Assembly: GCF_041260155.1 (NCBI RefSeq)
Contig: NC_091930.1
Span: 35,386,070 to 35,450,069 of the forward strand
Reading direction: 5' to 3'
Source: Ptychodera flava
Lineage: Eukaryota; Hemichordata; Enteropneusta; Ptychoderidae
Length of the DNA: 64,000 bases
Below, piece after piece: positions 48,456 through 61,189 of the stretch (its first letter is position 1; each line of letters opens with the position of its first letter). The notes under the pieces are model-generated. The model did not search any database and had not been told where the DNA came from. It saw nothing but the letters and a program-made list of their open reading frames with translations. The position numbers and the translations under genes are program-made.

Positions 48456-51316
48456 ATATGTCTTCTTGCTTCGAGATAAATAACGTTTATTCATAACTGA
48501 TTCCTAATCCAAATTTGATTATATTAAAGTAACAAATGATGACTTACTACTTACTTATTTTGCATAGAAAGTCAGCTTTCATGAAGGCTAACTTAGATAT
48601 CCCATGTCTTGTATTGTCTAATTATTGTTTTCAAGCGTAATGTGAACTGTCTTACACTCTTGACACGAAGAGGAGAATACCTCTATGTTGTTCAGTAAAT
48701 TTTCGATTGGATTCGAACTCACAAAGTACAGCACCAAGTCACCTAGTGAAGACATCACAGTCAAAACCGCTACGTCTCATGACACATACGAATCTGAAAA
48801 AAAGAAGACCACTTTGGTCGCAATGGTAGCAATTGGTAATAATTCTATTAGGACTTTTCAATATTGCTTTAAAACATCCTCAATAAGAGATAATGAATCT
48901 TCCTACCGATATTTTTATTGTGTCTCATTAAATGTGTGAGAAAAAATATTCGCTTACCTTTATTGTCAACAAATATGCCACTTTCCTCTGCATGTGTTCC
49001 GTGCAGTCACAGCTCCCAGTGTACCCTACACACTGCATTGTCAGGAAATATTCTTGTATCAGTTGTCACTATTTACACATTTTCTTAAAAGAGATTTTGA
49101 CAACATTCTTCCTACGATTTAAGCGTCAAGGCAACGCTTCCTGTAATAGCAAACCGGAGATACTAAAGGCTAACGTAAAGAAAATAATCTTTTCAATCCG
49201 TCATGTGTCTTTCTCATTTATTAAAGGGGAACTTCGACAGTAACACAAAGCCTATTTAGTACTAAAGCCAGTGAGACATAGGTTCTATGTTAGACAGCTG
49301 GTAAGATACTACTTCACAGCCAACCCTATCATTGCCAATTCTGCTGCAACCGACCAGAAATAAGCCAGCCAAGCCCAGCCTGGCAGAACACTATCTCTGC
49401 CAACTGCTCACTTAGCCTATTAACCAACTCGGCTGAGAGAAATGTGGCGGGAAAAGAACAAACTCGGCCTGAAAAGCAACTCGACCAAACATCTTTCTCA
49501 GACCAAAATCAGCTTTGACACCAGTCAACATGGTCTGTATCAATTTTCCATGCATTCGAAAACCAATTTAGACTGTCCCGATCGCTTTAGGAATGATTCA
49601 TCCCTGAATGAGATACAGCTCCAAGGAGAGGGAATATTGTCTTCTGTTGTCTCAGTTATCATTATCACTTGCCACTACTTAAGATCAATATGGCTGCATT
49701 TTTTTCTGAGAAGGGTGTTTTCCTGGGACCCGTAAAGAGGATCGGTAATTGGTTGATTTTCTCTTCGGCAATGGTCGGATAAACTACATACTCTCTTTTA
49801 ATTGAAAAAGGTTCAGCAATTTAGTAGTTGTACTACAATTCAGTATATCTCAATACACGATGAATAATATAATGTGATATCGGCACAACTTTCGTCTTGT
49901 TGCAATACGAACCACATAGTTGATACAGACTTAATTTTTGAGAGTGATTAACCTCTTAGAGTACAATTAAAGAAGGCAAACGTACAGCCCCATGATATTG
50001 CATATCACGATCTCATCTTTTATTTTCTCCTTATTTTCCCCTGTATTTCCATTCCATCGTCACGGTAACTGTATTTAAGCATGACTACAAGGCTGTCAAA
50101 GTGATTTCAAACTAACAAGTTGTCAGTGTATGGGATTTCCTCTCGTAGAGGTAATGGATTACTAAATTTTGAATCGAGATATTTATTTGTCGAAGCATGA
50201 ATCACTGATTCTAAATTACCATCAGCTGGTCGTTGAAACATATGATATTAATGCGCTGTGTTAAGCGGAAGAATAGTAAAAAACATGGTCCTATGAAATA
50301 TTAGGCAACTCAATCTCTTAGTCTTGATAAGTCACTAAAATACAGCATATGATAACAAGATTATCGCCGCAGCCGCTGGTTGGGTCGTATTGCCACTGGT
50401 TAAAAAGGTGCGGACGCATCACACTCTTCATTAACTCTACTGACGCGGTCTGCATCCTCATCGTCGCAATGTGATCAGCACAAAGCTGTGATAATCAGGG
50501 ATCACATCATAAAGTTAACGACCAGGTTGATTTTTGTTGTTGTTGGCCTTTAATCAACTAATGTGACAAATATTTCTCCGTAACCATGGCATGGCTACAT
50601 AATAATGAGATGTAGATCACACGAGTCCAATGCTCTATTTTCTCTCTTTCAAAAGTTTTCCCCAATGATATTCAAGAGGGTGTCATCTCCGTCGATGTTT
50701 TATTGTGAAAAGAAGCATCTCGTTATCTGATTAATCATATTGCTTTTTTATTGTCCGAAGGGAAGAATACACCCATCATATTAATGATATTTAGTATGTA
50801 TTTATCAATATAACACTACAAGTATTATTATAGTATTATTATAGTGGGCGTGCTTCTGGTTTTTTTATTACACAGACAGAAGCACTCAATATTTTTTTAA
50901 TCTTATACATTTTTCAAGTTAACATTCCTTTGGACTGTTTGGAAGCTGTTAACATCATCGACTAGTGAATGATCTAAAAATAAACGACTTGTCAGGGTAA
51001 ATCCAACTACGAGTATTGCCTGCAATGAGTGCCAGGCTCCTGTGTCCCTCACAACAACGCCAATTATCCTCACATTTCCGACCGAGCAAAGTTATGGAAA
51101 GGTTCATCAAACACCAATACCTTACATACACTACTCCAAAGCAGCTTAAAACGACTGATATCAATAAAGGTACCAACGACAGGGCTAGAACCTCAACAAA
51201 CATCAAACCTTTATTGTAGACGCGTTGCGGGTTGCCTGGGCGTGCGGGTCAAAGGCATAGTCTGTCTTGTGCTACAAGGTAAAAAGGTCGAGAACACTTA
51301 CCATAGTCGTCGTCGC

Positions 51317-51360
<44 letters not shown>

Positions 51361-51845
51361 ATGATCCATCATAGACTTCTGCATGTAAACAATGTTTTGC
51401 ACCCAGGCATGCATAATAAAGGACTTAGTGATGCCCCAAGGAAGACTGGGGGACGTAATTTGTAAGATTTAGTAACCCGGAATTACAGTCTGGTCGCTAA
51501 TTTTGGCATCGTCTTTAAACCTGGTCTCTCACTCTTGCACTAGTTTTTGCTAAAGTCCAACTAGTGCAACACCATATTCGTTACACTTGAAGAAGGGCAA
51601 AATTGTCATTCTCTTCGTGTGGTTGGTACCTTTGGCAGCAGAGGTTGTACAAGATTCGCAATCTTCAACACAAACATGTGAAAATGTTCTCACAAATTGT
51701 ACAATTTGACGGCTAGGAAATTCTCTGGGGTGCTGTATTTTTTCATCGAGTGGGTTTTTACTGTCAGCGCTAAAGCATTTACATACACATTGCATATTTA
51801 TATCTCTGAAACGTCGAGCTTGAAGCAAGTCTGAGCATTTCAGAA
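48040..51845 (+). repeat. 3' tandem duplication, unit 1
   Basis: Contains the live exon 6 of the sulfotransferase and about 3.4 kb downstream, with no second gene recognised. It is followed almost directly by a diverged direct copy (51880-56540). Shared landmarks include GCCACTTTCCTCTGCAT, GTCAACATGG/CG blocks near 49530 and 54245, CTCCGTAACCATGGCATG near 50577 and 55239, and CTTCAACACAAACATGT near 51666 and 56389. Confidence 0.8.
51314..51362. repeat. (ATC)n microsatellite
   Basis: Some 15 ATC triplets. The copy in unit 2 (near 56060) has only ACATCATC, so it expanded after the duplication. Confidence 0.9.
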
Positions 51846-51969
51846 GCCCATGTAAGAATAAATTAAATTTGGTATACAGATTGGATTTCAAGGTTGAATT
51901 ATGGCAAAGTTTCACTTTCATGTGATGGTGCAAAGTGTATGTTTACCATTTATTAAATACTACCCTTTT

Positions 51970-52350
51970 CAGTAATAGAGCGCGAAGCCACTGCAGTGAA
52001 CTGCAATACAACTGCTCACACTAATTAGTTTCAGCTGTAGCCAGCTTGCAAAGTCGACAAAATTGTATGTCCCATGCAGACAGTTTGTCTGGGGAAGTTG
52101 AAAGATTTGTACATGGACAAGTGCATGGTAATGTTACATTGTATCAATCTTGAACACAGGGTGCCAATCGTAAACTCTCATTTACAACTCGAGCCTCAGA
52201 CAGAGCTAGTTTTGCCTTTGTACAAGCAGACTTTTTGGTCTTTATCAAGTAGCCTTGTTCAACACCAAAGTGTCCACGACTACAGCTGAAACTAATTAGT
52301 GTAAGCAGTTTTATTGCAGTTCACTGCAGTGGCTTCGCGCTCTATTACTG
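51970..52350. mobile_element. MITE with ~70-bp terminal inverted repeats
   Basis: Ends CAGTAATAGAGCGCGAAGCC and GGCTTCGCGCTCTATTACTG are exact inverted copies. Pairing continues over about 70 bases (CACTGCAGTGAACTGCAATA, CTAATTAGTTTCAGCTGTAG) with few differences. CAG/CTG ends resemble hAT-type termini, but the class is not proven. Unit 1 lacks it, so it inserted after the 3' duplication. Confidence 0.85.
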
Positions 52351-52590
52351 CAAATGGTTGTAAAAGTTTTGGACGAAGATGCCCTCGTGATATCCCCCAT
52401 ATTGTTCACAATCTTGCTGTGTGCAAAATCTTGGTGTTATTGCTCCCGGGTCAGTATTTGGAGTCACTTTCAGGCCCTGTCACAAAACCTGATGATTTTC
52501 ATTGACGATAATACGTTTTTACTGCACATAACCCCCCTGATCTTCGCCAATTGTTGACAATGACTTTTTATCGTCTCAGGCATCTTGCAG

Positions 52591-52700
52591 GTGTGATCGG
52601 AAACTGAAAACAGCACTTCACCGTGGCTCAGAACGTTTTATTGGATAGGGTTTACGCTTAGAGGATGGAAGTATATAAGCATCTGACGTACAAATATTGA
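52591..52700 (+). pseudogene. Dead copy of sulfotransferase exon 6
   Basis: Same length (110 bases) as the live exon at 48346-48455, with an acceptor CTTGCAG and the same final MYKY-like end (TYKY) and stop. In the exon frame GVIGN is followed by TGA at what was the Trp codon of GDWK, and a second stop interrupts the later part, so it cannot supply a functional C-terminus. The KxxFT region (QHFTVAQN) is still recognisable. Confidence 0.85.
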
Positions 52701-53482
52701 TATTTACGTCTTCTTGCTTGATTTATATCCCCATTGTTCAGAGTAGTTTTCTAATCCAAATTTACTTTTGAAAAACACCATTGGTGACGTATTACTGACC
52801 TATTTAGCAAATAAAATCACATTTCTAGAAGGCTTACTTATATATCCCCTGTGTTGTGTTGTCTTATTACTGTGTTTAAGCATAGGGTAAACTATCCTAC
52901 GGTCTTGACACAAAGGGAAGAATATTTCTATGTAATTCAGTAAATTTTCGATCGAATTCGAACTCACAGCGTACGGCGACACCTAGTTACCAAATAAAGA
53001 CATCAAAGTGAAGACTTCTTTGATTCGAATTTGAGAAAAAAGACCACTTTGTTGGCAATAAGGCTTTTCCGACTTGTTAATATTGATTTAAAATTTCCTC
53101 AATAAGAAACACCCATTAAATCTTCGTAGCGACTGTTTTATTGCTTCTTATTTAAGTTCTTAGAAACACTGGGAGCTCAGCTTCATATCTTGATATCTTT
53201 TGCAGTAATTTGACAAATGATTCCAATTTTCAAGTCATTCACTTACCCTAATTATCGACAAATATGCCACTTTCCTCTGCATATGTTCCGCGCAGTCACA
53301 GCTCCCAGGGTACCCTACACACTGTATTGTCAGGAAATATTCTTGTAATACTTGTATCAGCCGTCACTATTTACCCATTTTCTTACAAGATACTTTAATA
53401 ACATTTTTCTCAAGATTTTAGTTTTAAGACACCACTTCCTGTCGTTGTTTTTCGCAAACCAGATGTACCAAATGCTACCTGA

Positions 53483-53897
53483 AGGGCCAAAGCACCAACA
53501 CAGCGTGTTCTGCTCAAAAATACTTTTTTGCAAATATTCGTTTAATTTTAATAAATTCGTTAACCCAAGATTAAAATATTGGTTTGGTTTTCCGTTTAGC
53601 TTGTCAAGCAGTCGTAAGTTGCGTGATAAAGAAGTCTTAATTTATGGAAATGTATGACAATCACCTGACTTCCTGGCTTCGCTTTTCTCAAAATTCCAAG
53701 ATTTCCAAAGAATAATTAATGTTGTTTTTTTACCCCGAATATACACCCTCTTCATCCTTCGAGTAAACTGTTGATACCATACTAAATATAAGATTCTCTG
53801 CCTTTTGAAAATGTACAGTATGAAGGGGTGTCTTTGTTATCCCAGATGAGAAATATTCCTGTGAAAAAAATGTGTTGTAAACGTGCAGCTCCAACTG
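53483..53897. repeat. Interspersed repeat, copy 2 (also at 26105)
   Basis: Shares several blocks with 26105-26645, including GTCGTAAGTTGCGTGATA and AAAAAAATGTGTTG. Unit 1 of the 3' duplication has no such sequence between its flanking blocks (about 49165-49180), which fixes the insertion size at about 415 bases. The termini show no clear inverted repeats. Confidence 0.65.
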
Positions 53898-56540
53898 AAA
53901 GAAAACAATCCGTTTAATATGCATGTGTCTTTATTATGAGTCATAGAATTTTCCCGCCCAAAACTGCTTTATTACAAGGGGAACTTTGACCTTAAGACAA
54001 AGCTTATTCAGTAGTAAAGACAGTGCGACAGAGGTTCTATGAAAGACAACTGGTATGATGGTTCACTGTCAACCCTAAGTGACCCATTCAGCCCAGCCAT
54101 TCCAGGCCGAACAGTATCTCTGCGTACAGCCCTCTAACCCTTTTACCAACTCGGCTGAGATAAATATGGCTAGACAAGAACAATCTCAGTCTGAAAACAA
54201 CTCGACCATATGTCTCTCACGGTCCCAAATCAGCTTTTGCACAAGTCAACATCGTTGGTACAATTTTTCAATGCATTCAAAAACCAATTAAGATTGTCCC
54301 AATTGCTCTAGGAATAGATCATTCTTGATAAAGGTAGTTTAGCGCCCAAGAAGAAGGCCAATTCTCGTCTGTTGTTGTCAGATATAATCGTGGCATACCA
54401 CTACTTTCAGATCAATGTGGCAGCGTTTTTGTCTGAAAGGGCTTTGAATGGTCAAAGTTCAGTATTTTTGTTGATGTACCAAAATTCATCATATCTCAAT
54501 ACACGATGGATAATACGTTAAGTCGACACTTTCGTCTTATTGCAATACTAACCACATAGGCGATAACGACTTGACTGTAGAGAGTTATTAACCTTTTTAG
54601 TATAATTTTAGAAAGTGACAGCACGGGCCAATGATATTGCTGATCGCGATCTGATCTTTTTATGCGCTGTATTTTCCCCTCATCGTCACATAAGCTGTAT
54701 TTAAGCATGGGTTCAACGTTGCCAAAGTGATATTAAACTTACAATTATATCAGTGTATGCGTTCTCCTCTAGAATGATAAATGGAATCCATATGACGACT
54801 GAACTTCAGTAAATATTGATATATTTATTTGTCGCAGCATGGACGTGACTTCGTCACATTGACTCTAAATTACCTCGATCACAGCTGTTATGGAAACAGA
54901 TGATATTAATGCGCCAAGTTTAGCGGAAGAAAAGGAAAAATCATAGTCCCATTAAATATTGGGTAAATCAATCTTTTAATTTTGAGAAGTCATAAAAATA
55001 CAGCATGTAGTAAATAAGTCATCCCATGTTATCGCTGCCGCCTGGTTGAGTCGTATTGCTAATGGTGAAGATGCAGGCCGCATCACACTAGTCTTATTAA
55101 AACTCTACACGCTTCGCAATGCGATCCAACAAAGCGGAGATCACCTGGGATCACATCGTAAAGTTAATGATCGGCAGCACTTTAAAATTGTTTGCTTGTG
55201 TTGTTGGCCTTTGATCAACTAATGCGACAAATATTTCTCCGTAACCATGGCATGACTACGTAAAAAGGAGATGTAGATCAATGCTCTATTTTCTCGCTTC
55301 AAAGTGTTTCCCCAATGATATTGATATTTAAGAGGTCGTCACCTCCGTCGATGTTTTTCTTTGAAAAGAAGCATCTAATTATCTGATTAATCATAATGTC
55401 TTTTGTACAGTAAGAAGAGAAAAATACACCCACCATATTAATAACATTAACGATGTACTTTTCCAATTTACATTGCAAGCATTACTATAAGTGGGTGTGC
55501 TTAGTATCTTTACTTTCATTACACAGAGAAGCACGCCATTTTGTGATCAATCATAAATATTTCGAGCCAACGCTTCTTTAGACTGTGTCGAAACTGTTTG
55601 CATCATCGACCACTGGTGTGTAAAGAATGATGGAAAATAAACTACTTGTCTTGGTTAATGCAAATACGAGTATTGCAAATTTGCCTCCGTTGCAGCAATC
55701 ATGACCTGCTAGTTCCACAATGAGAACTCAGCTTTGTGTTACTCTGCGTTACTCACAACAACACCAATCATCCTCACATGTCCGATCGAGCAAAGTTATG
55801 GAAAAGTTGTATCATACACCCTGTCTTGGTTACACTACTCAGGAGCATCTTAGAGAACCATTAATATCAATGACTACAACTTTACAGATCCTTTGGCTGA
55901 ACTCGTCATTTAAGGTAGCTACGGCAGGGCTAAAATTTTCACCGAACGGCAAACTTTTATTATAAATGCGTTGTGGGTTTCTGTGGCATGCGCGTCAAAC
56001 GCATTGTCTGTTTTGTGCTCACAAGGGTAAAAAAGTTGAGAATCCTTACCAGCGTCTTCAACATCATCAATAATCCATCATAGACCTCTGCATGCAAACA
56101 GTGTCTTTCACCAAGACATGCATACCACAGGACTTGGAGATACCCCAAGGAAAAGTGGGTGGACGGAATTTGCATGATGTTGGTAGGTTCGAAATCATAA
56201 TCTGGTCGCTTATTTTGGCGTCATCTTCAACCCCGGCCTCTCTTTATCTTGAACGACTGTCTTTAAAATCCATCTAATAAAACACAAAATTCTTTACATT
56301 AAGTCTTGAAAAATGTGCAAACATTACCATTCTCTTCGCATGGTTGGTACCTTTGGCCGCAGAGGCTGTACATGCATTCGCAAACTTCAACACAAACATG
56401 TAAAAATGCTCTAACAAATGGTACAACTTGACGGATAGAAAATTATTTTGGGTGCTGTATTTTTTACCTCGAGCGATTTTCCTTATCAGCGCTATGACAT
56501 TTACATACACATGCGTACTTGTATCTATGAAGCGTCGAGT

Positions 56541-58241
56541 TTAGAGAACCGTCAAATCTCACCATGACTCAGGGGCCATCGTCTGAGAGAATCATGAAAC
56601 GAGCCTGTGGCAATGTAACCAAGATAATGGTCACTGTTTCTGAGATATATTTCATTTTTTGACAGCTCAGTCCATTGAATATTTCCTATATAGAGTAGCC
56701 CAAATATTCTCAAACAGCAGTCCCTTTGAAAAAGTAGTCAAACTATTGACCTTCAGCAGTATGTATGTCAACCCATTTATCTATTTAATAGAATTTCGGC
56801 CATTTAGAGGATAGATTATATGTCAATCAGAAACGAATAGACCTACATCAGCAAAAGCGTGAAACATGATTTTTACATTTAACGATCGTTTACCAATCGT
56901 TATTTTATGGCACTTGTATTGTCGAATACCTTTGCCATGGACCACAGGTAACACTTAATAATTGGACTCTTCCAAATCAATAGATTATATTTATAGTCTG
57001 TTGTTGTTGTATGGATTCTTGTTGCTTTGAATGCGTAAGGAGGAACCACCTGAAACAGTGACCAGTAGCTGTAACAATCACTTTTATACAAACCCCTCTC
57101 ATCTAACTCGTTTTGTTCCTTGTAACACAGCTTTATCGTCCCATGATGTGATTTCAGTTTTTGTTCAAACGGTTATTCCTAATATGCACGCGATCTGATT
57201 CGACATCAATACAATTAGCATTCACTTTGTCTGTGGCTATCTATCCTTCGGGATTTCTTATTAAACGCAAAAGAATAAAAAGAGTGGGCTTGTTAAAAGG
57301 TGGCACGAATGCTAATATTTAGGGAGATTGGAAGATAAATTCTAAATAATTAAGGGGTGTGCAAATTATCTGTACATTGAAAGTAGTAATCCGCTCACTA
57401 GATTGCATGCAGTAACGTAGTGTCCCCCGGGACAAGGCCATCGTGTTGTAGTCGCTTTTCTTTTACTTCAACTGCTGGTAAATAAAAAGGGGCGGGCTCA
57501 AAGGGGTGCGATATCAAAGCTGTCATGCTCATTGAAATCCAGGTGAATATGCGCACTGAACTAGATTTCATGATGTGAGGTGATTCCCAAAACAACTGTA
57601 TTGGTATGATCACATATTTCTCTCATATAACTTTTCAGGATTAAAGTTTGTGAGACAGTCAGTGTGAAAGTCAATGAGTAAGCCTTAGGTCAGATATGAA
57701 GATGTGTATATGTAACAGATCCGCTACACAAGTTTGTTGGGACACCTATTGGTGATTCTCATAGCTAGCTGAAAGGCAAATTGTATAGCTATAGCTGTAT
57801 GGGTCATCCCCGCATCACACTCTGGTTCGCGAAAGCATGAGAAATGATTTTGTCATACATTTTGTTTTACTGATTGTACAGGAGACAAGGGTGAGCAAGA
57901 AATTCAACGTTTGGCATACAGTGTCGAATAGCTGTCACTCTCAGTATTCGTCCTTTCGATAAAAGTACATCCGAGCTCTTATATCAAATTTTACGTAATA
58001 TACTTCTGAAATTTGTCTGTAAATGTTTTTTTTCATCGTGAACACCATCACTTAAAGTTATTGCATCTATAAAGAGTTATATTCATCACGACTCGAAATT
58101 GAAAGTGTGTAGGCGTGTACGAGAATGTCGTGACAGGGAACAAGAAAACTTCTGAGTCACAAGCACCTTGTCTCACAACTGCCTAGATGACACCTAGGAG
58201 TGTTCGCTTCTGTAACGTTGTGCGATTACAAGGTACAAAAC
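56541..58241. other. No recognisable gene; upstream region of the pentraxin-domain gene
   Basis: Nothing coding can be supported between the end of the sulfotransferase duplication and the signal peptide exon at 58242. The final few hundred bases should hold the promoter, but I cannot point to a clear TATA box. Confidence 0.45.
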
Positions 58242-59707
58242 ATGATATATCCCGCCTTGATTATGCTCTCCCTGCTTCTGTCTACCTGTGGAGTCCATGC
58301 AAGTAAGTACATATTTTCGTACAGTACATACGCGAGCAACATTCTGTTTTTAAATATTTAATTAAGGATGCACGGGGCTCTAGATGACAAGATATAATTT
58401 GATTTGCGATTGAATTCTGCAGAAAACCAACGTTTAGTATTGTCATATTAGAGTGATAATTTTAGGCATGTGTGAGAACCAAATACAACTATCTGATTCT
58501 CAGGTAGGACTAAACAGCATCGTGAACGGCTGTTACCAGTCCCGCGCTTGTGTTCAACTTCAACCGTGAAGACTGCCTTTTCGATCGAAAATGCCCGTTC
58601 TTAATCAAAATTTCGACAGCTGCACACATAAGTGGCATTCACGTCTCGTCTCAGTTTCTCGTAGGGACTTGACGAAAAGTTCGTTGAAAACTGTCAACGT
58701 TGCTCAATCTGTCCATCACCGTCAGAACACGACGACATCACAACAGAAGTCGGGAGTATCGATTAGCACACAAAAATAAAAGCAGACCGTTCAGATATCT
58801 TGACGGAATTTTAAAAACATACGCATTTGTTTGCAAAAGGGTGCGGTCACGTACCGAACACACGTTCCAGAAGCCAAACTCTGGTGAAGAAAGTTGAACG
58901 CTCCGTGGTGTTATCCAGGAAGATGCGTGCGTCCTTGATTTTGATGTACACCCGTACTGTGACAAGCAATGCGTGCGATTGGAAACGGAAAGTACATTCG
59001 CAGTTGCCTGAAAACCAGGGAAATATTAAAATAAAATAAAATAAAATAAAATAAAATAAAATAAAATAAAATAAAATAAAATAAAGTATTGACATTTATC
59101 TCAAACCTTGTTTTAACAGATTATTGCGTTGTAGCTGAATTCGACGGTACAGACGGTGAACTTAGCCCTTACGTGACTGGACCTTTTCTGAGCAACCTGA
59201 GATCCATGACTGCAAGCATGTGGATGAAAACATGTGATTTCGCCAGCAGGGCAACGTTATTATCTTACGCTGTAACTAATCAAAGTGAAGAATTGGTCAT
59301 AAATTACAATGCAACTTCAATCCGTACGGTGATCAAAGGACACAGCAAGTCAATAGCACTGAGTATTGCTGATTGCTCATGGCACCACATTTGCTTGACA
59401 TGGACCTCCCAAAACGGTGACTGGAAGTTCTATCATGACGGTGTCCGTTTCACGGAGAGTACGGATGTAGCGAAAGGTGAGAACGTGACAGGTGGAGGCA
59501 AGCTAGTGTTGGGTCAGCGATTACGCAGCTTTGGTGGTGAATTTATGCCAGAGGAAGCATTCTGCGGGAGTTTAGCAGAATTCAACATTTGGTCAATTAA
59601 TAAAGATGATGACGAACTAGATGCAATTTACCATGATCGAAGAATAGGCGCAGACCAGTTTACTTGGAGTTTTGCGAGTTATCTGCTCATAAAAGGACAA
59701 GTATATC
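58242..59707 (+). CDS. Secreted pentraxin-domain (LamG-like) protein, first two exons
   Basis: Exon 1 (58242-58302) encodes a signal peptide, MIYPALIMLSLLLSTCGVHA, ending at donor A|GTAAGT in phase 1. Exon 2 (59120-59707) follows acceptor TTTTAACAG and encodes a jelly-roll lectin-like domain: NYCVVAEFDGTDGEL, SMTASMWMKTCD, the pentraxin signature HHICLTWTS (H-x-C-x-S/T-W-x-S), KLVLGQRLRSFGGEF and AFCGSLAEFNIWS. The two cysteines around the signature (TCDFAS and HICLTW) match the conserved pentraxin disulfide. Members bind ligands through calcium and act in innate recognition or as extracellular domains of larger proteins. Exon 2 ends at C|GTAAGT in phase 1, so the protein continues. No later exon was recognised before 63.6 kb. 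It may be a pentraxin or the ectodomain of a multi-domain receptor. Confidence 0.82.
59027..59084. repeat. (AAAAT)n microsatellite
   Basis: Twelve or so AAAAT pentamers, ending 35 bases before the exon 2 acceptor of the pentraxin-domain gene. Confidence 0.95.
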
Positions 59708-60477
59708 GTAAGTATATACATATTAGAGAGGTTTAGTTGCACCCGTATCCGTAGCGAGAGCGCAACTCAGCAGGCGTACGTTTTGCACCGTTTCGGATCA
59801 GGACAAACGCACCCGACTCACAGAGTCCCGTTTACAAGAGAATAACATTGTTGCTTTGATATCTGGTTTATGGAACATGGTGACAAAAACTTTAAATACT
59901 GATATTTTAATTTGTGTTTGAACAACCTTACTAAGGTTTTCGATTTCCTCTGTCGGGGCACTTTGGCTTAGTTCAGCGCAGCTTTACATGTATATCCTTT
60001 GTGTAACGTAAAATTGGTTTGTCAAGAATACGTTGCTTCAAAATATCTGTCGTGACATAAAAAGAAGCTGGAACTGACGACGAGCGATGGTGTAGAACAT
60101 GAACTTTTTTTATTGAATACGTAACCATGGCTAAGCCTCACGGTCCAGCCACTGATACATCAGTCTGTGAGTCTACCTGTGAGTGTGGTTACGTGAGTCA
60201 TTATATCTGCCTGAGGTAGTCCTGTCTCTCCCTCTGCCGTTTTTGAATGTCCATTTACACAGTTTCGTGGTTGTCGGATACCGATGCCATAAAGAACAAT
60301 AAGATCATATACAATATTTTGATTTCAACTGACATTAGAAAAGATACAAATTATCACTGGCCAGTGCGTGGCAAATCTTTGCTTTCGTCCACTTTACATC
60401 GTACATTTATTATAGGCCGTAAACAAGCAGAACGGAGATCAACTGTTGAAACATAGTGACAACTCTTTATAGTATCA
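59708..60477. other. Intron or 3' flank of the pentraxin-domain gene; no exon recognised
   Basis: Starts with a good splice donor. I found no acceptor followed by a plausible in-phase coding segment. Confidence 0.45.
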
Positions 60478-60845
60478 GGCTAAGCATGCGCCTTGGGGAA
60501 ATATATTTGGTCTCTCAATTTGTCTATAAACATTTGATCTACCACTTGGGGGAGGGGGGGGGCTCATTTTAAAGCTTTTTGAGTGAGACATTTTTTCACT
60601 GTCTAATTTTTTCGAAAAACGGAAATATATTTTCCCGAAAAAAGTTAACACGGGGATGGCAGCCCTTTTGAATTTCAAATATCTATAAATGCTAGGTATT
60701 TTGTCTCTCTAGTACCAAATTCGCACAGTGGTTCTTCGTTTGCATTCTTGATTTTAAAATTAAATGGTTAACAGTTTCATTGAGGAAAGATTGAGTGAAT
60801 AGTTTAGGTCTTCCATTTTCATTTTTCATTGCCCTACAACCTTAA
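60478..60845 (+). repeat. TTAA-family MITE
   Basis: Recognised by CCACTTGGGGGAG, TTTTTCGAAAAACGG, GTTAACACGGGGATGGCAG, TTTTGAATTTCAAATATC and the end CCTACAACCTTAA. The termini are eroded compared with 5563-5912. Confidence 0.6.
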
Positions 60846-61189
60846 AGTCAAAATAAAACTGGAAGATTCAAAAGTCACATTCGTTTATGTACTTGATATT
60901 GTGACGTATATCTTTATAACCTGATCCCAATGATGTCTAAGTCACGTATAAGCTATTGATCTTTGATCTTAATGCCAATCGATTCCGCCATCACGATGCG
61001 AGTGTTGACGCCAATATTGACGGGGATTTGTGTTCCTTGAAGGCCCACTGGGTCTGCAACAAAAACGTGACTCGATCCATATCCGAAATTGGATCGACTA
61101 TTGTACATATAATAATAATAATTAATATAAGTATTATATAGAAATAATAACGCGAATAATAATAGGTTCAATTTCCGTGAAATTTTCAC

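Larger units (their letters stand above)
51880..56540 (+). repeat. 3' tandem duplication, unit 2
   Basis: Diverged direct copy of 48040-51845 with a dead exon 6 (52591-52700) and two insertions absent from unit 1: the MITE at 51970-52350 and the interspersed repeat at 53483-53897. No intact coding exon found. Confidence 0.8.

Noticed and set aside
49442-49735. 97-codon frame downstream of the sulfotransferase
   Set aside because: The duplicate at about 54165 shares DNA similarity but loses the frame, so selection on protein is not supported.
51029-51364. Frame ending in a poly-His tract
   Set aside because: The His run is the (ATC)n microsatellite, and the paralogous region in unit 2 has no such frame.
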